Source: Flavobacterium sp. (lineage in GTDB: Bacteria; Bacteroidota; Bacteroidia; Flavobacteriales; Flavobacteriaceae). From it: a stretch of DNA of 33,536 bases. Of the stretch, positions 1-9,149 are shown piece after piece. The number at the start of each line of letters is the position of its first letter. The first letter of the stretch is position 1. The translations under genes and the position numbers were made by a program. Under the pieces are notes generated by a model, which saw only the letters and a program-made list of their open reading frames with translations, was not told where the DNA came from and searched no databases. The stretch spans positions 1 to 33,536 of the forward strand of contig JAHEHC010000009.1 of assembly GCA_024644805.1 (NCBI GenBank), read 5' to 3'.

Positions 1-92
1 ATTTAATTTCAGTAAAACCATTTCCTTTTCGTATTAAACATTGGAGCTTATTTGAAAATGTTCTAATTCGCCCTTGGACTAAAATTAATTAA
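1..92 (+). CDS. C-terminal end of an unidentified protein (partial)
   Basis: Reading frame 3 is open from the window edge to a TAA at 90-92 and gives about 29 residues ending in LIRPWTKIN. The other two forward frames stop within the first 40 bases. The stretch is rich in aromatic and basic residues and looks like a real C-terminus, but it is too short to assign. It converges on the minus-strand gene at 212-2068, and the hairpin between them can terminate both strands, which fits a gene ending here. It could still be a chance open frame. Confidence 0.35.
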   Translation, partial: LISVKPFPFRIKHWSLFENVLIRPWTKIN

Positions 93-134
93 TTCAACGG
101 GGTTATACAAATAAGGTAGTTGACCATAAAAAAT

Positions 135-165
135 AAACCGTTCTAAAAATTTAGAACGGTTTTTA
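135..165. terminator. Bidirectional intrinsic terminator
   Basis: A 13-bp perfect inverted repeat (135-147 with 150-162, arm AAACCGTTCTAAA) is followed by T residues on the + strand and by an A/T-rich run that reads as U-rich on the minus strand. It lies between two convergent gene ends and probably serves both. Confidence 0.85.
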
Positions 166-211
166 AAAGTAAAGGTTAACTATCCTTTACAATTCAAACT
201 AGGTTAGCTAG

Positions 212-2068
212 TTATTTTTTAAGATCATAAACATAGATCGTGCTGCTATTTGCCATGTAATACAACACACCTCCAAATTCATCTACTTGATATTCAGGCT
301 TCTTGTCCTGAAGGATGATCTCCTTTTCCATGGCGCCAGAATCCTTATTGAGCTTAACAAGCCCAACTCCATCATCCAATTTGGTCAACACAAAACGAGC
401 GTTTTCGGTAGCAGAAGTGGCTTTAAATCGTCTAAGCATTTCAGCAACTGAGGCTCCTGTGGCCATCGACATGGCATCACCAAGGTCGGCATAGGCCTCT
501 CCTCTTGAGGTGTAGTTCCCAAGTTTATTCCTATTGGCATTTGCTTCGGCATAGGCAGCAGTTGCGGTAGCTGCAGATGCTACTGCCAAAGCACCCATCA
601 TTATAGCTCCAAAGGCACTTTTCCCAGGTGCTCTGTAATATTCATGCCAATTTACACTTGCATCCCAATCCAACATCATCATGTTCTGTGAGGAGGTCAA
701 TAATATTCCTCCATCCCTAATTTCAACTCCGGTTGGGTCTTCCTTACCATCAAAATTAGATTCTGTCAATAGAGATGATTCTCCGGAATTGGCATCTATG
801 GCAAACAGCTTTTCATCGGCACTGATCAAATAACGATCATTCTTAGCATCATAGGTTGAGCTTACCGCATCGGCTCTCTTATATTTCAAGGGCTTTTTCC
901 AAACCTGCTCACCCGTTTCGAGATTCACAATGTTGGCATCCTCAGAAGTTATATAGATCAATCCCTGAGGGGTATTTGCCATGGTCAGGATATTCTCTCC
1001 GGTCTTTAATGGTTTTTTGAACAGGGTATTCCCTTCATAGGAGATCTTATTGATCCCTCCTTCCCAAATTCCAAATAGAATTCCATCATCCATAATATAG
1101 AAATGCTGTACATATCCTTTGGTCTTTGGTGCTTTTTCCCAGAGATCCTCTCCGTTGGAAGCGCTCAAAAAAGCGATCTTGGATTCCGATCTGGAGGAAG
1201 CCAGTTTGCCTAAGCCTGATTTTCCGGAATTATCCACATTGCTGACTATCGCCAATCCCTGTGGCAGAATCTCAAAGTTCACTATAGATCCTTTTACCTT
1301 ATAGGGGTCCTCCCATAATAACTTTCCATTCACATCGATCTTATGGATCTTGGTGTTCTTTCCTCCGTTTACTCCTTCCAATCCGTAGATCTCAGTCTCT
1401 GATTGATCGACCACCATTCTGGAGATATCATCCACCTTGATGTCCCAGATCACATTTCCATTGGTTACATCAATCTTTTTAAGGTTTTTAGCTGTTGGTA
1501 AGATCAAACCATCTGATAATAATAATGGTCTTCCTGTCACCGTCTCAGATCCTTTAAGCTTGACAAAACTCTCCTGGTCACCAGTATTCAGGTCATAGAT
1601 CGCTACAGCCATGGTATAATCATCACTGGCTTTTCTTTGTCCACTAACAACCAATTTGTTCTGTGGCATCATCACGTCACAGGTAGAGATTAATTTCCAA
1701 CCATTCTCTTCGGTGCTGAATAATTTCTTCCCCGACATGTAATCGATCACTGCTGTTTTTGTTCTCATTCCACCAAATCCGGTCTGACCAACCACCACAT
1801 AGGGTGCATTGGGGATGAAATTGAGTTCCTCAGGTTTCACTCTTCCGTAGTCGGTGAAATTGAATAATAATGAATTGGATCCGGGTTTAATACCTACTAG
1901 CCCATCGTTTGTAGCAACGACCATGGTCCCTCCCTGAGTGAGGTTCATCTCGTTGATCTTAGCACCAACATCATAGGTGTAATCCGGTGCTTCGGCCTTT
2001 TGTGCTATTGCCGTGGAAGTCAATATCATCAAAAGAGCCATTGTTCTTAATAATGTTGAAGTTTTCAT
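212..2068 (-). CDS. Secreted PQQ/WD-like beta-propeller repeat protein
   Basis: About 618 residues when started at the second Met (MKTSTLLRT). The track ORF begins 9 codons earlier, but only the later start leaves a clean signal peptide (basic start, hydrophobic LLMILTSTAIA, cleavage near AQ). The body has repeated beta-strand blocks with Trp- and Gly-containing motifs such as GEQVWKKPL and NGKLLWEDP, typical of PQQ-like (quinoprotein-type) eight-bladed propellers that act as periplasmic or outer-membrane scaffolds. No enzyme residues are recognisable. Near residues 487-510 an Ala-rich hydrophobic stretch (GALAVASAATATAAYAEA) interrupts the propeller pattern and could be a membrane-associating or disordered insert. 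The gene appears monocistronic, with its own promoter and terminator. Family identity is by repeat pattern, so the specific role is unknown. Confidence 0.8.
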   Translation of the reverse strand: MKTSTLLRTMALLMILTSTAIAQKAEAPDYTYDVGAKINEMNLTQGGTMVVATNDGLVGIKPGSNSLLFNFTDYGRVKPEELNFIPNAPYVVVGQTGFGGMRTKTAVIDYMSGKKLFSTEENGWKLISTCDVMMPQNKLVVSGQRKASDDYTMAVAIYDLNTGDQESFVKLKGSETVTGRPLLLSDGLILPTAKNLKKIDVTNGNVIWDIKVDDISRMVVDQSETEIYGLEGVNGGKNTKIHKIDVNGKLLWEDPYKVKGSIVNFEILPQGLAIVSNVDNSGKSGLGKLASSRSESKIAFLSASNGEDLWEKAPKTKGYVQHFYIMDDGILFGIWEGGINKISYEGNTLFKKPLKTGENILTMANTPQGLIYITSEDANIVNLETGEQVWKKPLKYKRADAVSSTYDAKNDRYLISADEKLFAIDANSGESSLLTESNFDGKEDPTGVEIRDGGILLTSSQNMMMLDWDASVNWHEYYRAPGKSAFGAIMMGALAVASAATATAAYAEANANRNKLGNYTSRGEAYADLGDAMSMATGASVAEMLRRFKATSATENARFVLTKLDDGVGLVKLNKDSGAMEKEIILQDKKPEYQVDEFGGVLYYMANSSTIYVYDLKK

Positions 2069-2092
2069 AATTGTTATTTTATAATATGGTTT

Positions 2093-2123
2093 CAAAGATG
2101 TCCCAATTTAGTAAAATTCACAA
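2093..2123 (-). promoter_or_regulatory. Putative promoter of the beta-propeller gene
   Basis: On the minus strand TTG is followed after 20 bp by CATCTTTG, one mismatch from the Bacteroidota -7 consensus TAnnTTTG. It sits about 25 bp upstream of the chosen start at 2068, which supports that start over the ORF-track one. Confidence 0.5.
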
Positions 2124-2141
2124 TAGGGCATATGCCTTATA

Positions 2142-3089
2142 TTAGAATTTTATGAATGGATATTGCTCCTGAAGTGAAGATATTCGAAGCTCTAATTTCT
2201 CTAAAAACTCTCTATGTTGCTTAGAATTAGAGTCAAATGGACGATGATTCATTGCCGATCGAATGGATTCGATCTCCTTGCGCAATTCATTTGTATTGTC
2301 TGATATCCAGGTCTTGATGAATTTATCCCAAATGATTGTGATCGCTGTTTCATTTGGGTGGATCATGTCCATTTCAAAGAATCTATAATCCCGTAATTCA
2401 TCCATCATGATCTCATACGACGGGAAATAATAGACCCTGTTCCTTTTTTCAATCACAGCATGAAGGGCTGAAATAAGATGAGCCTTACTCCTATTGTTCT
2501 CAACAATTCCATCCTTTACATGTCTTACTGGTGAGACCGTTGTTATTATAGCAGCTTCAGGATTCACCTTTTTAATAAGTTCTACGGTATTTATAATGGA
2601 AATCTCAACCGTATCGACATCCAACAATTCCTTAGTGAAGTTGGATTGTGGCAATTTATAACAATTGGCCACTGGAATATCATTCTCAGCTTGTCTATAC
2701 ACCCACGATGTACCATAGGTGAAAACAACATGAGTCGCAGAAATTAAATAATCAGCAAGTTCAGACAGCCTTTCATTGATATAATTCAGGTATTCAATCT
2801 TATCAGTTAAGCTAAGTGATGAATGAACTTCAAAACAATTCCATCGATCCTGTTCAAAGAATATATCACTCTCAGTGAATAATTCATTGTTTATCGCTCT
2901 TGAAATAATCCTTTCGATAGCTATTGGATGGAATAGTATCCCAAATGGATTTTGAAGGGTGTCAAATTTAAGGTAGTCTAATTTCGAACCAATATTCTCA
3001 ACAAAACACGAACCTATAAGTAATACCTTTGATTTAAAATCGATCTTGGGATCCTTGGGTTCAATGGGTATTTGTGTATGCAGGATCAT
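2142..3089 (-). CDS. GSCFA-domain protein
   Basis: 315 residues. The family signature GSCF is at residues 26-29 (LLIGSCFVENIG), followed by the typical NPFGILFHP and VFTYGTSWVY blocks, and DMIHPNE near residues 241-247. GSCFA proteins (Pfam PF08885) are related to SGNH/GDSL hydrolases: the GSC motif is in block I position and the D-x-x-H pair in block V position, so an esterase or acyl-hydrolase activity is plausible but not proven for the family. No signal peptide is seen, so it is probably cytoplasmic. The start lies one base beyond the alaS stop, so the two are almost certainly cotranscribed, alaS first. The substrate is unknown. Confidence 0.9.
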   Translation of the reverse strand: MILHTQIPIEPKDPKIDFKSKVLLIGSCFVENIGSKLDYLKFDTLQNPFGILFHPIAIERIISRAINNELFTESDIFFEQDRWNCFEVHSSLSLTDKIEYLNYINERLSELADYLISATHVVFTYGTSWVYRQAENDIPVANCYKLPQSNFTKELLDVDTVEISIINTVELIKKVNPEAAIITTVSPVRHVKDGIVENNRSKAHLISALHAVIEKRNRVYYFPSYEIMMDELRDYRFFEMDMIHPNETAITIIWDKFIKTWISDNTNELRKEIESIRSAMNHRPFDSNSKQHREFLEKLELRISSLQEQYPFIKF

Positions 3090-3090
3090 T

Positions 3091-5703
3091 TTAATCTAAA
3101 TAATCTTTCCCCTTGCTCAGAGCCTCATCAAGTCCTTTGGGGTCTTTACCGCCAGCAGTTGCAAAAAATGGTTGTCCGCCTCCACCACCTTTGATGTATT
3201 TCCCCAATTCTCTAACAATGGTTCCGGCATTCATTTTTTTGTCAGAAACAAGGTCCTTTGAAATATAACAGGACAGTAGTGCCTTTCCGTTTTGAGATGA
3301 ACCCAGTAACAAGAATAGATTATCTATCTCACCGCCCAGTTCAAACGACAGATCCTTCATTCCTGCTGCATCAAGATCCACTTTTTTTGATAAGAACTGT
3401 ATTCCATTGTGATCGGACAACTCGTTTTTGAGATCGGATTTCAAATTCTTTGCTTTATCCTTTTGGAACCCCTGGATCTGTTTTCTCAGAAGCACATTCT
3501 CCTCCTGTAATTTTTCAATGGCTTTGACCTGATCTTTTGGATGGTTCAGCAATTCCTGTGATCTTAGGTATTCGTGACTGCGTTGTTTGAAGATCTCCTT
3601 GGCAAGATCACCGGTCACTGCTTCGATCCTTCTGATCCCGGAGGCAATTGCACTTTCGGATGTGATGATGAAATGCCAAATATCCTTGGTATTAGGAACA
3701 TGGGTTCCTCCGCACAATTCCATGGACTTGCCAAATTTGATCGCCCGTACCGAATCCCCGTATTTTTCTCCAAACAAAGCAATAGCTCCATCATCCATGG
3801 CCTTTTGATAGGGAATATTCCGATGTTCCTCAAGTTCGATCCCTTCTCTGATCCTGGCATTTACAAAATCCTCAACCTGCTTTAATTCTTCAGAAGACAA
3901 TTTACTGAAATGGGAAAAATCAAATCTCATATATTTACTGTGGACCATAGATCCTTTCTGGGTGACATGCTCACCAAGAATAGTTCGCAATGCCTGATGC
4001 AATAAATGAGTAGCCGAATGATTGGCTGCTGTACGATTCCTAAATTTACTATCTACTATTGCCTTTAAGGTCATATCCGTTTGTCGAGGAAGATTCTTGG
4101 CATAATGAACGATCAGGTTATTCTCCTTCTTGGTATCGATAATATAGACCACTTCTCCATTTGGAGCTTCCAAATACCCCTTATCACCAACTTGACCACC
4201 GCCCTCAGGATAGAAAGGTGTTAAATTAAATACCAATTGGTATATTTCACCGTCCTTCCGACTTTCCATCCTTCGATATCGTGTAATCTTAACGTTGGTC
4301 TCTAAGGAATCGTAGCCAATGAACTCTTCATCCGGATCCTCATATAACACATGCCAATCGCCTGTTTCTACCTTGGTCGCAGCTCTGGAGCGCTCCTTTT
4401 GTTTTTTGAGCTCTTTCTCAAATTCAGCAATATCAAGTTCATAGCCTCGCTCTCTGAGAATTAACGAGGTGAGGTCTATTGGGAATCCATAGGTGTCGAA
4501 AAGTTCGAATGCTTTTTTGCCTGAGATCGTTCTTGAGGTGGAATTATCTAGAAGTTGTTCTAAAAGGATCAATCCCTGGTCCAGGGTCTTTAAAAAGGAA
4601 TGCTCTTCCTCACGGATCACATTCTCGATCAAATTCAGCTCGGATATCAGTTCAGGATAGGCATCTCCCATTTGATCACTAAGAATATGGATCAATCGAT
4701 AGATAAATGGTTCTTTTGTGTCCAAAAAAGTGAACCCATAACGAATCGCTCTTCTCAATATCCTTCTGATCACATAGCCTGCTCCTGTATTGCTGGGTAA
4801 TTGTCCATCAGCGATCGAAAAGGCTACTGCACGAACGTGGTCTGCGATCACACGAATGGCAATATCCTTCTTCTCCTCCTTGCCATATTCCGACAGGGTG
4901 ACTGCCTCAATCTCTCTTATTAGTGGAGTGAATACATCGGTATCGTAGTTGCTTTGCTTTCCTTGCAGGATCATACATAAACGTTCGAAACCCATGCCGG
5001 TGTCAATATGCTGTTTGGGAAGTTTTTCAAGACTTCCATCGGCCTTTCTATTGAACTGAATAAAAACCAAATTCCAGATCTCAACCACTTCAGGGTGATC
5101 CTGATTCACCAATTCTATTCCCGGTACCTCAGAACGTTCTTCTTTCGATCGAATATCGACATGGATCTCGCTACAAGGTCCACAGGGACCCTGATCGCCC
5201 ATTTCCCAGAAGTTGTCATCCTTATTTCCATTTATAATGCGATCCTCAGGAACCAATTCCTTCCAAAAATCAAAGGCATCCTGGTCTCTTTCCAGGCCTT
5301 CCGATTTGTCACCTTCGAAAATAGTGACATACAATTGATCTTTATCTATTTCAAACACATCGGTGAGTAATTCCCAGGCCCACTTGATGGCCTCTTCTTT
5401 AAAATAATCTCCAAAGCTCCAATTGCCCAACATCTCAAACATGGTATGATGATAGGTATCCATCCCCACTTCTTCCAGATCGTTGTGTTTCCCACTAACC
5501 CGCAAGCATTTTTGAGTATCTGCCACTCTCTTGTCCTTGATGGCCTTATTGCCTAAAAAAAACTCCTTGAACTGATTCATCCCGGCATTGGTGAACATCA
5601 GTGTAGGATCGTTCTTGATGACCATTGGCGCCGATGGAACAATAGTATGAGATTTTGATTCAAAGAATTCTAAAAACTTGGATCGTATTTCCTTGGATGT
5701 CAT
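3091..5703 (-). CDS. alaS: Alanyl-tRNA synthetase
   Basis: 870 residues, normal full length. AlaRS charges tRNA(Ala) with alanine in the cytoplasm and edits mischarged Ser/Gly. Seen in order: the class II catalytic core starting [12 protein letters not shown] with [11 protein letters not shown]; the tRNA-recognition helical domain; the editing domain with zinc-site HSATH near residue 560 and CGGTH near residue 662; a coiled segment; and the C-Ala domain ending in the Gly-rich [10 protein letters not shown] block. All key motifs are intact. It leads a two-gene unit with the GSCFA gene and is divergent from the M23 peptidase operon, from which a 121-bp region separates it. Confidence 0.98.
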   Translation of the reverse strand: MTSKEIRSKFLEFFESKSHTIVPSAPMVIKNDPTLMFTNAGMNQFKEFFLGNKAIKDKRVADTQKCLRVSGKHNDLEEVGMDTYHHTMFEMLGNWSFGDYFKEEAIKWAWELLTDVFEIDKDQLYVTIFEGDKSEGLERDQDAFDFWKELVPEDRIINGNKDDNFWEMGDQGPCGPCSEIHVDIRSKEERSEVPGIELVNQDHPEVVEIWNLVFIQFNRKADGSLEKLPKQHIDTGMGFERLCMILQGKQSNYDTDVFTPLIREIEAVTLSEYGKEEKKDIAIRVIADHVRAVAFSIADGQLPSNTGAGYVIRRILRRAIRYGFTFLDTKEPFIYRLIHILSDQMGDAYPELISELNLIENVIREEEHSFLKTLDQGLILLEQLLDNSTSRTISGKKAFELFDTYGFPIDLTSLILRERGYELDIAEFEKELKKQKERSRAATKVETGDWHVLYEDPDEEFIGYDSLETNVKITRYRRMESRKDGEIYQLVFNLTPFYPEGGGQVGDKGYLEAPNGEVVYIIDTKKENNLIVHYAKNLPRQTDMTLKAIVDSKFRNRTAANHSATHLLHQALRTILGEHVTQKGSMVHSKYMRFDFSHFSKLSSEELKQVEDFVNARIREGIELEEHRNIPYQKAMDDGAIALFGEKYGDSVRAIKFGKSMELCGGTHVPNTKDIWHFIITSESAIASGIRRIEAVTGDLAKEIFKQRSHEYLRSQELLNHPKDQVKAIEKLQEENVLLRKQIQGFQKDKAKNLKSDLKNELSDHNGIQFLSKKVDLDAAGMKDLSFELGGEIDNLFLLLGSSQNGKALLSCYISKDLVSDKKMNAGTIVRELGKYIKGGGGGQPFFATAGGKDPKGLDEALSKGKDYLD

Positions 5704-5755
5704 TCGTTAAAGTTTATCTAAAATTGTGCTATTAGGCTATCGAACAAACAATTTC

Positions 5756-5763
5756 TATATTTG
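5756..5763 (+). promoter_or_regulatory. Putative -7 element for the M23-MerR-LemA-TPM operon
   Basis: TATATTTG matches TAnnTTTG exactly in the alaS/M23 divergent gap. TTAG about 20 bp upstream is a weak -33 match. This would give a leader of roughly 55 nt before the ATG at 5825. Confidence 0.5.
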
Positions 5764-5824
5764 TAAAACGTTACAGGATAATTAGCACGACCTATTAACC
5801 AACAAAAATAGGACTTTTTACCGT

Positions 5825-6802
5825 ATGTCTAAAGTAAAATATTACTACGATAGTGAGACCTTATCCTATCGGAAAATAGAAACCAAAAAAGGACGAAAAT
5901 TCAGAATCTTCTTTTTAAGTCTTCTGGGAATGTTGCTCAGTGGTTTTCTTTTGTTGTTGATATTCTTGAATCTCCCTTATATTGAAACCCCAAAGGAAAA
6001 GGCCTTAAAGAGGGAATTGAATAATCTTGAGCTGCAATTCGAACTGCTGAACAAGAAAATGGATCAAGCCGATTTGGTATTATCCGAGATTCAGGAGCGA
6101 GACAATAACCTATACCGGGTTTATTTTGAGACCAACCCCATTCCGGACGAGCAAAGGAAAGCGGGATTCGGAGGAATCAACCGATATAAAAACCTTGAAG
6201 GGTTTGATAATTCAAAACTGATCATTTCATCCCATAAGAGGTTGGACATCTTGACCAAGCAGATCGTTGTTCAATCAAAATCACTGGATGAGATCGCTGT
6301 CTTGGCTGAGGATAAAGAAAAATTGTTAAGTTCGATCCCAGCAATCCAACCGGTACGAAATGAAGACCTTACCCGTATGGCTTCCGGCTATGGATATCGT
6401 ACCGATCCATTCACCAAAACCAGAAAAAAACATTGGGGTATGGATTTCACCGCTCCTCGTGGAACTCCGGTTTACGCAACTGGTGATGGTGTAGTTATCC
6501 AGGCCGATAATCGGGCATCGGGATACGGCAAGCACATCCGAATAGACCATGGTTATAATTATATCAGCCTGTATGCTCATCTCTATAAATACAATGTGCG
6601 TAAAGGACAAAAGGTGAAACGAGGTGATCTTATTGGATTTGTTGGCAGTTCTGGTCGATCTGAAGCACCTCATCTCCATTATGAGATCTTTAAAGATGAT
6701 GCGCGGATCAATCCGATAAATTTCTACTATGGAAATTTAAGTCCTGATGAATATGCCGAACTTCTTAAAGCGGCACAACAGGAAAATCAATCTCTTGACT
6801 AA
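5825..6802 (+). CDS. Membrane-anchored M23 (LytM) peptidoglycan endopeptidase
   Basis: 325 residues. A basic cytoplasmic N-terminus is followed by one membrane span (about residues 29-50), a coiled-coil segment (about 58-85, heptad-like KRELNNLELQFELL), and a C-terminal M23 metallopeptidase domain. The zinc ligands are visible: H203 and D207 in HWGMDF, and H283/H285 in HLHYE. The coiled coil plus LytM layout resembles MepM and EnvC-type proteins, which cut peptide crosslinks or activate amidases. The intact ligand set predicts an active enzyme working in the periplasm. It is first in a five-gene operon, and its TAA overlaps the next ATG by one base (TAATG). Confidence 0.93.
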   Translation: MSKVKYYYDSETLSYRKIETKKGRKFRIFFLSLLGMLLSGFLLLLIFLNLPYIETPKEKALKRELNNLELQFELLNKKMDQADLVLSEIQERDNNLYRVYFETNPIPDEQRKAGFGGINRYKNLEGFDNSKLIISSHKRLDILTKQIVVQSKSLDEIAVLAEDKEKLLSSIPAIQPVRNEDLTRMASGYGYRTDPFTKTRKKHWGMDFTAPRGTPVYATGDGVVIQADNRASGYGKHIRIDHGYNYISLYAHLYKYNVRKGQKVKRGDLIGFVGSSGRSEAPHLHYEIFKDDARINPINFYYGNLSPDEYAELLKAAQQENQSLD

Positions 6803-7131
6803 TGCATATCGATCTACCCGATAAACGCTATTATGGAATTGGAGAGATCGCCAAGGCATTCGATGTGAACACTTCATTAATTCGTTTCTGGGAAAAGGAA
6901 TTCGATATCCTTAAGCCCAAAAAGAATGCAAAGGGAAACAGGAAGTTCACTCCAGATGATGTCAAGAACCTGGAGATCATCTATTATCTGGTCAAAGAAA
7001 GAGGATTTACGCTTGATGGAGCAAAGATCCATTTAAAGGAAAACAAGCAAAAAACACTCGATCGGTTTGAAATAATCCGTAAATTAGAGTCTGTTAAATC
7101 TGAATTACACAAGATCAGAGACCAACTTTAA
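6802..7131 (+). CDS. MerR-family transcriptional regulator (small, no effector domain)
   Basis: 109 residues. The N-terminal winged helix-turn-helix of the MerR family is clear: YYGIGEIAKAFDVNTSLIRFWEKEFD followed by NRKFTPDDVKNLEIIYYLVKERGFTLDGAK. The remainder is a short helix suited to dimerisation. There is no metal-binding Cys or drug-binding domain, so any ligand is unknown. Start overlaps the M23 stop, so translation is probably coupled. As the second gene of an envelope-related operon it may regulate that operon or envelope genes elsewhere; that is inference only. Confidence 0.9.
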   Translation: MHIDLPDKRYYGIGEIAKAFDVNTSLIRFWEKEFDILKPKKNAKGNRKFTPDDVKNLEIIYYLVKERGFTLDGAKIHLKENKQKTLDRFEIIRKLESVKSELHKIRDQL

Positions 7132-7141
7132 TCCAGCTATA

Positions 7142-7741
7142 ATGAAAAAATTACTTTATGTCATCCTGGCAATTATCCTTATTTTGGTAGTTGCTGGTTT
7201 TATCATGGGCCCTAAATTCTACAATCAGGGTATCCAATTAAGAGAGGACGCAACTTCACAATGGGCCAACGTTGAAAGTGCCTATCAGAGAAGAGCCGAT
7301 CTAATTCCCAATATTGTAAGTACGGCAAAGGGCTATGCCGAATTCGAGCAGGAGACTCTTACCATGGTCATTGAGGCCAGAAGTAAAGCAACTGGGGTCA
7401 CTATTGATCCGAGCAATATCACTCCAGCACAACTGGAGCAATTTCAGGAAGTTCAATCTGGACTGACTTCTGCACTGGCAAGATTATTGGCTGTCTTTGA
7501 AAGGTATCCCGATCTGAAAGCCAATGAGAATTTCAAAGAACTGATCAATGAATTGGAACGAACTGAGAACCGCATCAATGTAGAGCGCAACCGCTTCAAC
7601 GAAATGGTGAAACCGTTTAATGTCCACCTGCAAACGTTTCCCAATAACGTATTGAATATGTTCATCGGTAAATTTGAGGAGATGGATTATTTCGAGGCGA
7701 ATGAAGGAACCGATGAGGCACCTCAGGTTGATTTTAACTGA
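7142..7741 (+). CDS. LemA family protein
   Basis: 199 residues with an N-terminal membrane span (LLYVILAIILILVVAGFIMG) and the family hallmarks QWANVESAYQRRADLIPNIV, ENFKELINELERTENRI and VERNRFNEMVKPFN. LemA proteins form a helical bundle on the periplasmic side of the inner membrane; the biochemical role is not settled. LemA genes are often followed by TPM-domain genes, as here, where two follow directly. The start is 10 bases after the MerR stop. Confidence 0.95.
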   Translation: MKKLLYVILAIILILVVAGFIMGPKFYNQGIQLREDATSQWANVESAYQRRADLIPNIVSTAKGYAEFEQETLTMVIEARSKATGVTIDPSNITPAQLEQFQEVQSGLTSALARLLAVFERYPDLKANENFKELINELERTENRINVERNRFNEMVKPFNVHLQTFPNNVLNMFIGKFEEMDYFEANEGTDEAPQVDFN

Positions 7742-7761
7742 TTTTAATTCATCAGAATACC

Positions 7762-8208
7762 ATGAGTACAGTTCGTCAATTTCTGAGCAGCATAGAAGAG
7801 AATGAGATCATTGAGGCCATCCGAGAAGCAGAAAGAAACACTTCAGGAGAGATAAAGGTCCATCTTGAATCAAGTTCCAAGATAGATCCAATCGATCGGG
7901 CAGCCGAGGTTTTTGATACTTTGGGCATGAACAAGACCGATCTAAGGAATGGGGTCTTGATCTATATTGCTGTGAAGGATCGTTCCATGGCCATCATTGG
8001 AGACCAGGGTATTGATGAAGTTGTCCCAAATGGATTTTGGAACGATTCCAAGGATAGGATAATCAATGGTTTTTCAACAGGAGATATAAAACAAGGCCTG
8101 ATCGATGGGATCTTGGTTTCCGGTCTGGCATTGAAAAAATATTTTCCTTTTCAGGACGATGATATCAATGAGATCTCAGACGATATCTCTTCAAAGAATG
8201 CGCTATGA
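7762..8208 (+). CDS. TPM-domain protein, soluble, no signal peptide
   Basis: 148 residues matching the TPM fold (Pfam TPM_phosphatase family): TSGEIKVHLESSS, RNGVLIYIAVKDRSMAIIGDQGIDE and FSTGDIKQGLIDGI. There is no leader sequence or membrane span, so it is predicted cytoplasmic, unlike the next gene product. Members have been linked to phosphatase activity in plant thylakoids and to photosystem II repair, but the function in heterotrophic bacteria is open. Its last four bases overlap the next ORF (ATGA). Confidence 0.88.
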   Translation: MSTVRQFLSSIEENEIIEAIREAERNTSGEIKVHLESSSKIDPIDRAAEVFDTLGMNKTDLRNGVLIYIAVKDRSMAIIGDQGIDEVVPNGFWNDSKDRIINGFSTGDIKQGLIDGILVSGLALKKYFPFQDDDINEISDDISSKNAL

Positions 8209-9017
8209 TGAGGGTCCTATTTAAATATCATCTGGTGGTCCTAATAGTTGGGATCCTGTTTTCCACGAAAACAGTCGATGCTCAATTTGTTATCCCGGAG
8301 CTTCCACCTATTCAACAACAGACCTCCGTATACGATTATATCGATCTACTTACCCCGCAACAAAAAAATGATCTCAGGTCCAAATTGGTTCGCTATTCGG
8401 ATACCACCTCAACACAAATAGTTGTTGCGATCATCGGTACTACCAATGGAGACGATATATCAATGGTGGGTGCCAACTGGGGGGAGAAATGGGGAATCGG
8501 ACAAGCCGATGAGGATAATGGTATCTTGATACTCCTTGCCAAGGATGATCGAACAATTGATATTAATACGGGATATGGGATCGAATATCGGATCACCGAC
8601 CGTATGGCTGAAAGGATCATAAACAACTATATGATCCCGGAATTCAAATCAGGAAATTATTATGAAGGATTGGATCTGGGAACGGATGTGATATTCCAGA
8701 TGTTACAGGGAGAATTTGTAGAAGAGGATCAGCCCGACAATTCCAATTATCTAAGCAGAAACTGGGATGGTATTATCATATTAGCAGTCATACTCTTTTT
8801 CTTCTTATTGATCATTATAGGTGTTATAGCCGGGAAAAAAGGATATAAAGGTGGAAGTGGATGGGATACCGTTACTCATAGTAGTTCTGGCAGTTATAGA
8901 AGTTATGGCGGAAGCAGTGGTTCCAGCGGCAGTAGCTATAGTGGAGGCAGTAGTAGCTTTGGCGGCGGTTTTGGTGGTGGAAGCTTCGGTGGTGGTGGTG
9001 CTAGCGGGAGTTGGTGA
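8205..9017 (+). CDS. Exported TPM-domain protein (YgcG-like) with Gly/Ser-rich tail
   Basis: 270 residues: signal peptide (about 1-26, ending VDAQ), TPM domain (about 40-165; QIVVAIIGTTNGDDI, NGILILLAKDDRTIDINTGYGIEYRITD), a membrane span near 189-211 (IIILAVILFFFLLIIIGVIAG), then a low-complexity Gly/Ser tail ending GGGGASGSW. This is the usual layout of YgcG-type proteins, with the TPM domain outside the membrane and the Gly/Ser tail inside. It closes the operon, and its start overlaps the previous stop (ATGA). The octamer repeat begins three bases past the stop codon. Confidence 0.92.
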   Translation: MMRVLFKYHLVVLIVGILFSTKTVDAQFVIPELPPIQQQTSVYDYIDLLTPQQKNDLRSKLVRYSDTTSTQIVVAIIGTTNGDDISMVGANWGEKWGIGQADEDNGILILLAKDDRTIDINTGYGIEYRITDRMAERIINNYMIPEFKSGNYYEGLDLGTDVIFQMLQGEFVEEDQPDNSNYLSRNWDGIIILAVILFFFLLIIIGVIAGKKGYKGGSGWDTVTHSSSGSYRSYGGSSGSSGSSYSGGSSSFGGGFGGGSFGGGGASGSW

Positions 9018-9019
9018 TG

Positions 9020-9112
9020 TAGTTTGGTAGTTTGGTAGTTTGGTAGTTTGGTAGTTTGGTAGTTTGGTAGTTTGGTAGTTTGGTAGTTTGGTAGTTTGGT
9101 AGTTTGGTAGTT
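9020..9112. repeat. Octamer tandem repeat, 11.6 copies of TAGTTTGG
   Basis: Eleven perfect copies of TAGTTTGG (9020-9107) plus TAGTT form a 93-bp array with no mismatch. It lies in the gap between convergent TPM and der genes. Perfect identity suggests recent slippage expansion. The minus-strand ORF across it (TTKLPNYQ repeats) is a by-product of the repeat. Confidence 0.97.
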
Positions 9113-9149
9113 GAAATTAAAAAAAATATTGTGCCATTTAACATAAGTC

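Noticed and set aside
5008-5370. 120-residue + strand ORF inside alaS
   Set aside because: Antisense to the conserved alaS catalytic region; no ribosome-binding context, no family resemblance.
9020-9112. Possible CRISPR array
   Set aside because: The unit is 8 bp with no spacers and no cas genes in the window; it is a simple tandem repeat.
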